Shown here piece by piece: positions 56,900 to 64,000 of a DNA stretch of 64,000 bases. The notes below the pieces were generated by a model. The model was not told the origin of the DNA. It saw only the letters and a list, made by a program, of their open reading frames with translations, and searched no databases. Position numbers and translations under genes: made by a program. The DNA comes from Persicaria tinctoria (taxonomy: Eukaryota; Streptophyta; Magnoliopsida; Caryophyllales; Polygonaceae), in NCBI GenBank assembly GCA_037127255.1, contig JBANSL010000020.1, forward strand, positions 51,125,098-51,189,097, given 5' to 3'. The first letter of the stretch is position 1, and each line of letters starts with the position of its first letter.

Positions 56900-59819
56900 A
56901 TAGCTTCAATAGATTGGTTGCTCTAAACACACAATCTTATTTTTATTTTTATTTTATGCTCATACCTGGTTTATGCTCTATTTCTATGGGTATTTTGTAA
57001 CATTTTTAGTTTTACACTTGCTACTTGTATTTAACTATTAAACTATACATATGTAATTACCAAATATATGGTAATTAGTTAGTACAATTATTGGGTTTTT
57101 TTTACTATGTCCGAGAATTCAAAATATTAGACAAATCTTTGTATGTTAGATTGAGGGATCGATCAATCGCTAGATAGTTTAATCGTCATAAAACAATGCA
57201 AATAAAGAGAAAAATATCGTAAATAGCAAGATCACAATTTTATGAGTTGGGTAATTATAATTAATTCAGAAACTCAAACTTCGAAACTAATGTATTCTGT
57301 AAGTAACTGATTTCAGCCATAACTATGAATAAATTTGAGATATATTCTATAAAAGAATGGTTTATGCTTCACCTGAGTGAATAAAGTTTTTAATTAACAG
57401 ACAAAAGGTTAACTTGACCAAATACGTACATTGGTGGCAATATATGGCATGAACAATATAAAATCAATATATTTGTTAATCAGATCAGATCTACTTATGA
57501 TTGGGACGTAATTTTATTTTATTTTATTGTTATATAAAATTTCAACCCTTTGATGGAAAAAAGGGCCTTCTAGACCAATCCCATTTATGGGGTAAGACGG
57601 AGGAAAATGGGTACCTGAATCTCATCTACAAACTTTTATACAAATTTAGGTGGATTTGTAAAAATGAGTTCATCATCCGATGAGTTAGCATGAGAATTAG
57701 TTATAGAGTAAGGTTCAAGTACAATTTTATGGCACCTATATTCTTTAGTATATATACTCCGTATTATATAGGTTGAATTGACCGAGTCCACACGACGATG
57801 TATAAATTAAACAAATTAAAACTAACTAACTAAGTAACTAGGTAAAGCACATGTATAAACTAACTAACTATAGGTGGGGTGGTGGCCTGGTGGGAGGATA
57901 TTTGGAAATAAGTGTAAGATAAGGGAGAGTAGCATACAAAAATGGGGTTGGTTCAACACACTCCCTAACTATGTACAAAAAGAAAGAGATTGGTGTACAA
58001 CGGATCTACCTCCTTCCAAATTCCCAATCATATTATATTTATATTTATATAGTTAGTCACCAAATTCATACTTCTATGATCAATTGTATTTGTCTATTAA
58101 TTAATCTCGTGGATCGGATGTGAATTGATGGTGGCTTCTATTAAACTCCTAATTCGTTTTATATTTTTCTTAATTTGTCCATCTTTTTGACATTTATAAG
58201 TCGTTTGGAAACAAATGTAGTTTGAGAAATAGTATATATATTTTGATCGTCAAACCTTGTTTTGAATTGAATGAGATAAGATTGAGATTGTTATTTTGTA
58301 CCTATATATATTTTTAATGTTCATCTTCAATGTAATTATATATGTTATTTTTGTATCTACATGAGGATGGATATGTATATCATTGTATTGCGCAAAGTTT
58401 TGTTACTACTTTTTATTTAAAAAGAAACCGTTCTATATATGTTGTTTATTTAATAGTAGCGTTTTAAAAGAAGTTCAACATTTTACCTAAATTTAATCTA
58501 CTAAAAAATTTCATTAATTTTTTTTTTATCTAGTCTAGATTGTAATTTTAAACTAGATTATATAGTGTTAAAGACATACTCAAATGCACAAGGCAAAAGA
58601 AGGGTGCAATATATATAGTATTTGAGATGAATCACGTGAACTTGTGATCAAACTTACTTATTGGTGTTTAGTGCGAATTTTGAGTGGTCGTATTTAGTTA
58701 CCATCAAAGACGTACATAACAACGTCGACGACTTGGGACTCGCTTGGTTGATTACAGGAAGTACAATTCCCGAGAAGTTATTTTCTATGAATTGAATTCT
58801 CGTGAAATATACTTATAGTGAATTAAAAAAGTTGTTAGGTTGAATTTTGATGTTCAAAAATATCAATAGGAAAATAAAGAAACATACATTAAAAATGGTG
58901 AAAGTTGAACTTACCTAGTCTCTATGTAAGTGAACTTCCTACCATTTGGAGGAATTGAATTTTTTGAAAAGTTGAATTTTCGTGTCTTTCTGTCAATCAA
59001 ATATAGGAATTTATCCTACTTTTCGAGTTTATGAACTTCCTGGGTTTTTAATTGAGTAACCAAACAGCCACTTGGTTAGATGATATGGAAGATTGTAATT
59101 CAATTTAGTGAATGATCAATTAAAACAAAGTGGTTTGATTTGATCATCTGAAATGTAAAGAATGCCCAATCAGTCTTTGCCCCAAATCTTGATCACATAA
59201 CCACTTGACCAACCCACCCAACCCATCATCTTAACAACTTTCCTGGTTTCCTACTTTGGTTGTAGTAGCTAGTAGGTTAATTAGTAGTTACCTTACTTCC
59301 CTGGTTGGGCAACCAAAATTTTACCTCCAAAAAGATAATTTACTGTTTAAAATAATTGTTGATCTAATTATAAAATTTTAAAAAGTAATGAATAAATTGC
59401 TGATCCAATAAAAATAATAAAAATTGCAAGGGGCAAAAATTTTGTTTTGTTGAATTTTTTTATTTTTATATATATAATGAAGAATTTTTAATTTTAAAAA
59501 AAATAGTAAAAGAAAATTATATATTTTGGTTTAAATATAACATTTTTAGTAAAAAAATGTTATATTGAAAGAAAATTATAAAATGTTAAATATAACAATA
59601 ATGTGTGGTGTAATAAATATTTTTGTGATAAATATTGAAAGAAAATTATAAAATTTTATTTAAATATGTCATTTTTAATTGAAATTTTTTAGATAATTTA
59701 TAAACTATGAGTTTTGTAAAATTTTATAATTTATGGGGGTTGTATGTAAAATGTACTAATTGAAGGGCGGTTTTGCGAAGTTTACGGTTTACCAAATTAA
59801 AACTTCGGAGTACGTATAG
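56900..59819. other. Intergenic, upstream of the laccase
   Basis: About 2.9 kb of AT-rich sequence. No frame above background, no terminal repeats or transposon motifs recognised, no tRNA. Distal laccase promoter is the likeliest content near 56900-58000. Confidence 0.55.
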
Positions 59820-60112
59820 TTTTTACAGTTCCAGTCGGCCGTCCTCATCGAAGAGGACGGCCATATCGCCTAAAATCGCCATAGACTAGCCTCCTCTCCG
59901 CCGGCGTAACAACCTTCCATATCCGGTAAACCCTTATTTCGCTCCCAGTCTAGATTTTGCAGCTATTTTCCCATTTTGTGCTTGAATCCGCCACTCAATT
60001 TTCGCTCTTTCGTTTCCGTGCCCACCTTTTCCCCTTTTCCGAATGATCTATAAGGCTATAATCCTCATCCTCTCAGCAATTTCTCTATTAGGCCGTGTTT
60101 AGTGCAGAATTC
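59820..60112 (+). other. Leader-like GC-richer block with a perfect hairpin
   Basis: 59820-60060 is richer in C and T than its surroundings, resembles a plant 5' untranslated exon and has a possible GT donor at 59936. A 10-bp perfect stem, GGCCGTCCTC / GAGGACGGCC with a 6-base loop, lies at 59837-59862. The copia debris starting at 60118 may have displaced the gene body. Confidence 0.35.
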
Positions 60113-60117
60113 GAGGC

Positions 60118-60480
60118 CCCCCAATTCGATGGCACCAGAGATTTCAGTCTTTGGAAATGGCGAGTGAAGAGTCTCGTAACATGGAAGGGGATGTTAAAGA
60201 AGATGAAAGAGACAAAACTTGTTTAGTTGAAAGATGATGAATGGGAGAAGATACAAGATAAGGCATCGTCGGGTATTCGACGTTGTCGGGCGGATAAAGT
60301 GATATACCACATGGTTGACATGGAGTCTTTGAAGAAGATTCGGGTTCAATCGGAGAAGAGGTATATGTCAAAGTCTTTGTCCAACAAGTTGTATCTACTG
60401 CAAAGGTTGTCAAGATGGAAGATGGTGAACGGTACCGGACTGGTGAAGCATGCCACCAGGTGGAAGTTCAAGGAACACAA
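60118..60480 (+). pseudogene. Copia gag (UBN2) fragment
   Basis: Reads F-GTRDFSLWKWRVK, then after a stop LKDDEWEKIQDKASS, IRRCRADKVIYHMVD, KRYMSKSLSNKLYLLQRL. These are the start of gag in a widespread plant copia group (FDG-NF-LW..., DEEW..DxKA, MTKSLTNKLYLK). The rest of the element is missing. Confidence 0.75.
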
Positions 60481-61400
60481 CTTGGACTTGATCAATATCA
60501 CTTGATGAGATTCAAGAGAGGAGCCCCAGGGAGCAGAGCACGAGAGGACCTAGGGCAGACAATTAATCATCCTAGGTAGACAGATAAATTGAATTGGGGC
60601 TCAATTCAATTTATCTATAGCACGTTTTATCTATATGGTTTATATATAGAAGGTTTATTATAGATTGATTTATCTATAATAGGTTCTAGATAAGGTAGGT
60701 TTTATCTATATCTAGGTTTATCTATAGGAGGTTCTACCTATAGGACTCTATTATAAATAGAGGGAGTAGGGTTGAATTATGATGTGCCAGTGTATCCATC
60801 AAAGCATCACAATAATAAGAAACCCTAGCTGCAGAGAAGTTTTTCTCTGCAGGGTGTTCTGCGCAGTTCTTGCCAGAACACGGAAATCCTTTGATGCCAC
60901 CGGGAAGAAGTTCAAGGAGCGCTACTTGGACTTGATCAACATCACTTGATGATATTCAAGAGAGAAGCCCCAGGGAGCCGAGCACAAGAGGACATGGAGC
61001 AAACAAGGTCCTAAAGATGTCTATGTTCATTGTTATAGATAGATTAATTGTCTAGGTGGAGATTGTTGTAGGAGACAATTAATCATCCTATGTAGACAGA
61101 TAAATTGGATTGGGGCCCAAATCAATTTATCTATAGCAAGTTTTATCTATATATGGTTTGATATATATATGTGTGGTTTTATCTATATCTAGGTTTATCT
61201 ATAGGGTTATTTATAGGAGGTTCTCTATTATAAATAGAGGGAGTAGGGTTGAATTATGGTGTGTCCGTGTATCCATCAAAGCATCACAATAATAAGAAAC
61301 CCTAGTTGTAGAGAGGTTTTTCTCTGCAGGGTGTTCTGCGCCGTTCTTGTTAGAACACGGAAATCCTTTGTGTCCTATTGTTAATTCTCTTTCTCTTTAA
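60462..61400 (+). repeat. Tandem duplication of a copia gag-end plus LTR segment
   Basis: Copy 1 (about 60462-60895) and copy 2 (about 60909-61370) share TTGGACTTGATCAA(T/C)ATCAC, GAGCCCCAGGGAGC-like text, ACAATTAATCATCCTA(G/T)GTAG, ACAGATAAATTG(A/G)ATTGGGG, CTATTATAAATAGAGGGAGT and GGAAATCCTTTG. Copy 2 alone keeps TGTAGGAGACAATTAATC, which looks like an LTR start at about 61068. A TATA-like CTATTATAAATAG is in both. Confidence 0.75.
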
Positions 61401-62177
61401 CGGTATTCACTCGGGGAAATTCACAACAGGGCGAACATCAGCTAGCACTTCCATCGTGAAACTACTGATGAAAAGATACTCTCCTTCAAACCACAGATCA
61501 TATACAATTGCGTTAACCAAGGCACACATAGTCTTCCCCTGCTCGTCAACATCAATCACTCTAATCTGGATCAGTTGAAATGGCTTTGGACTTTCCACAA
61601 AGACACCAGGCACGTCCTGAAGGCCTAGAATCTGCCCCATCGAGTTGACGATGTAGGCTACCAAGCGCACAGTATATTCATCATCAGGGGAGACTTGCAC
61701 TACTGCAATGACCACAAAGAGCTGATCATTCCCAAAGGGAAGTGACTCTCCTACACTCACGATCACGGGTCACTTGAGCATAGATACGGTCTCCCAGCAC
61801 CAAGTGAGAACTTATCTCATGGCTTTCTCCAAGGACACTGTTTTTCGGGATTTTGGTCCACTTTTTACCAAGCTTATCGAGGCTGAGTACCTAATGGGAG
61901 AAGGCCCCTGTAAGATGGCAGCCACTCAACTTCGAAGGAACGGAGTCGATCACGTGTATCTTCCCGCCAATCTTTTCCACTATAGGCCACACTTTGGGCT
62001 TGCTGAGTTCCCTGATGTTGCATCTAGAGAGACTGAGAGTCTTGTCAGCTAGAGCCAAGCGATAAACGGCACGGGATGACCCCTTGATACCGTGTTCAGA
62101 TGAGAGGAATCTGTAAAGATCGATGCGCCATGAGTCACCACCCGACCACTCAACATTCAAGGGATCAGGGTAGCCAG
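61401..62177 (-). pseudogene. Broken host-gene fragment, identity uncertain (kelch/F-box-like)
   Basis: Minus-strand coding character runs from about 62170 to 61407 in three frames: GGDSWRIDLYRFLSSEHGIK...KVWPIVEKIGGKIHVIDSVP, then LDKLGKKWTKIPKNS, then GNDQLFVVIAVV...EYTVRLVAYIVNS. At least two frameshifts and a stop break it. The alternation of a short strand pattern with GGKIHVID and W-K-IP resembles a kelch-type beta-propeller of F-box proteins, but I cannot name it. It lies between copia debris and a TRIM-like element that may have inserted into it. Confidence 0.35.
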
Positions 62178-63541
62178 TGTTAAGAATTGGTGTAGAAGAA
62201 CACTCATTCTATTCATTAGTAAAAGGGAATATATAGAGCGTACAATAAACTGATAAACTGATGGAGAAAGTGGGGAGAGATTTACTCTAACTACCTTTGA
62301 CTAATTCTAATCCTAAATAATGGAAATAATTAAATCCTAATAATAATAATATATACTCCTAATATTCTCCTGCAGTTGAAGCAAGAGATATCAAAACTGA
62401 AAACTGGATAAATATGGGATACACCATAAATAAGTTTTTTTTTTAATTTGTTGAAGTTGTTCCACTAATCATGCACATCTAGCGCAAGCCACCGATGCCG
62501 CAACAACTTCGAGGATCTTCGGGCTAGGGTTGTGTGAGGAGCTCCTCTCATATTTGGATCCCGCAAACTGATATGGAAGAGTCAAGAGATGTGCATGCCG
62601 TCGATATGCTTGATCGCCTCTCGAACCGACATCAAGCCCGATTCTCTGACCTCAAAACCTCAATCTCCTCCCAAATCGCTCCATCTCCTCCCAAATCTGA
62701 GAAGGTACAGAGTGTGGGTCGCGGCTGGTCTTGTACCATCATGGAGACCGACTTCTGTTAATTGGGATGGAGGTTGTGATTTGGTTGGCCTATGAGACTA
62801 TTCAGCAATGCAAATGGAGGTAGTGTAGCATTTGTGGTGGGTGGTTACTTGAAGCCACCATTGATGGTCATGATGAAGGCTGCGAGGATTGGTAGGGTGA
62901 AAGGAAGGTGGTGGTGGAGTGGTATGGCGGGTGGCCATGACTTTTTTTTTAATGAAGAAATTGAGGCCAATTTGGTTTTCGCCATGAAAGATGTTTGGTT
63001 AGGGCCGAAATTTTGTTTGCCGATGGCATTTTGTGGTGGCCAAAGCCAAGTTAGGATGGTCCGTAGGACATTTTGTGGTGACCAAAGCCAAAGGTGGGTT
63101 CCCCGTAGGCAATTAGACCGAAGCCTTGTTAGGGTTGCCCGAAGGCGGTTTTAGGGTGCCCGTAGGCGGTTTTGTTGTGGCCGAAGCCTGAGTGCCTGAA
63201 GGCGGTTAGAGGGTTGCCCGAAGGCGCTTTTAGGGTGCCCGTAGGCGGTTTTGTGGTGGCCAAAGCCTGGGTGCCCGAAGACGGTTAGAGGGTGCCCAAA
63301 GGCGGTTTTGTGGTGGGCGGAAGGATTTTGTGAGGATCGAAGCCGTTAGGCTAAAAGCTCTGATACCATGTTAAAAATTGGTGTAGAAGAACACACATTC
63401 TATTCATTAGTAGAAGAGAATATATAGAGCGTACAATGAACTGATGGAGAAGGTGGGGAGAGATTTACTCTAACTACCTATGACTAATTCTAATCCTAAA
63501 TAATGGAAATAATTAAATCCTAATAATAATAATATATATTA
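62178..63541 (-). mobile_element. Small non-autonomous copia-type element (TRIM/LARD-like)
   Basis: Direct repeats of about 175-200 bp at 62178-about 62370 and 63369-63541 start TGTTAA(G/A)AATTGGTGTAG and contain AGCGTACAAT, GGGAGAGATTTACTCTAACT and CCTAAATAATGGAAATAATT. Next to the right copy, 63357-63368 read on the minus strand is TGGTATCAGAGC, the usual copia primer site, so the element runs leftwards. The 1-kb interior has no gag or pol, only short frames and a minisatellite. A target duplication was not seen. Confidence 0.8.
63020..63335. repeat. Minisatellite in the TRIM-like element: GGGTGCCCGAAGGCGGTTTT
   Basis: About twelve degenerate copies of a 17-22-bp unit (TGCCCGAAGGCGGTT, TGCCCGTAGGCGGTTTT, GGTGGCCAAAGCC) in loose tandem, GC-rich against an AT-rich background. 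Confidence 0.8.
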
Positions 63542-63542
63542 T

Positions 63543-64000
63543 CTATATAAACTCTTAATTTAGAAGAGTTTAAGATGATGTGTTAAGCTTAGAGGAATTT
63601 TAGGAGTCTCGGCCAATCATTATTTTTTCCATTTTTCTTTGATTTTCTTTAATTCTATTTTTTTTTTCTTCTTTTTCCTTTAATTCTCTTTTTACTTTAA
63701 TTTTACTAACTATCTATATCTATATATCTATATAAACTCTTAATTTAGAAGAGTTTAGGATGATGTGTCAAGCTTAGAGGAATTTTAGGAGTCTCGACCA
63801 ATCATTATTTTTGCCATTTTTCTTTGATTTTCTTTAATTCTATTTTTTTTTTCTTCTTTTTCCTTCAATTCTCTTTTTTCTTTAATTTTACTAACTATCT
63901 ATATAAACTCTTAATTTAGAAGAGTTTAGGATGATGTGTCAAGCTTAGAAGAATTTTAGGAGTCTCGACCAATCATTATTTTTGCCATTTTTCTTTGATT
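63543..64000. repeat. Tandem repeat of 171-185 bp running off the right edge
   Basis: Unit starts CTATATAAACTCTTAATTTA (63543, 63728, 63899) and continues GAAGAGTTTA, GATGATGTGT, AAGCTTAGAGGAATTTTAGG, GACCAATCATTATTTTT and a T-rich tail. At least 2.6 copies; the 14-bp length difference is extra TATCTA units. Confidence 0.92.

Overview
The window is nuclear DNA from a flowering plant. The evidence is a spliced laccase gene of the lignin clade, a spliced Ulp1-protease gene, plant-type LINE, copia, gypsy, CACTA, hAT and Stowaway elements, and captured pieces of plant 14-3-3 and SEC61-alpha genes. It looks like a eudicot, perhaps an asterid, but the sequence alone does not fix the species. About nine tenths of the window is transposable elements. 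The only host gene that looks complete is the laccase at 53589-56776 on the minus strand (six exons, 567 codons).

Positions 1-28642 are a chain of seven elements with terminal inverted repeats (called E1-E7 here). They lie end to end and are separated only by a few bases or by TA, GA or CT/GT microsatellites. E1 (cut by the left edge) carries two minus-strand genes: one with a globular domain of the kind found in front of Ulp1 proteases, and one with an Ulp1 (C48) protease domain. E2 (7557-17796) carries a broken 14-3-3 fragment and hosts a complete LINE. E3 (18308-21540) hosts a hAT element. E4/E5 (21590-25137) and E6/E7 (25174-28642) are two further pairs. Each element carries a dense array of its own short motif: TGAACC in E1, TTCAAGAT...ATCTTGAACC in E2, GTGGTTCAGG in E3, TTATTCGGT in E4/E5 and TTATTCGATGG in E6/E7. 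Most ends also share a CACGCGC/GCGCGTG heptamer 60-180 bp inside the terminus. Long inverted repeats, gene capture and the Ulp1 gene point to Mutator-like elements.

Positions 28643-47390 are an old, decayed copia element broken up by later insertions: a 1.02-kb solo LTR (31259-32277) placed in its YVDD motif, a 4.3-kb CACTA element (32955-37242) carrying a SEC61-alpha fragment, and a 9.2-kb Athila-like gypsy element (37414-46592) with a perfect CTACC target duplication but no reverse transcriptase. Its LTRs and its gag-protease frame are both packed with one TCGATCTCGAC/GTCGAGATCGA motif.

Positions 47394-52666 hold a second, less decayed copia element, LINE tails and a Stowaway MITE. The laccase follows, with an AC element and TATA box upstream and a near-match to the miR397 target in its fifth exon. 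From 56900 to 60110 nothing is coding. Positions 60118-64000 hold copia debris, a host-gene fragment of uncertain identity, a small non-autonomous copia (TRIM-like) element and the start of a roughly 175-bp tandem repeat that runs off the right edge.

Most important hypothesis: E1-E7 may be relatives of a self-protecting transposon system in which an element-encoded protein recognises that family's own short motif array, as VANDAL elements do in Arabidopsis. This is inference from layout, not shown by the sequence.
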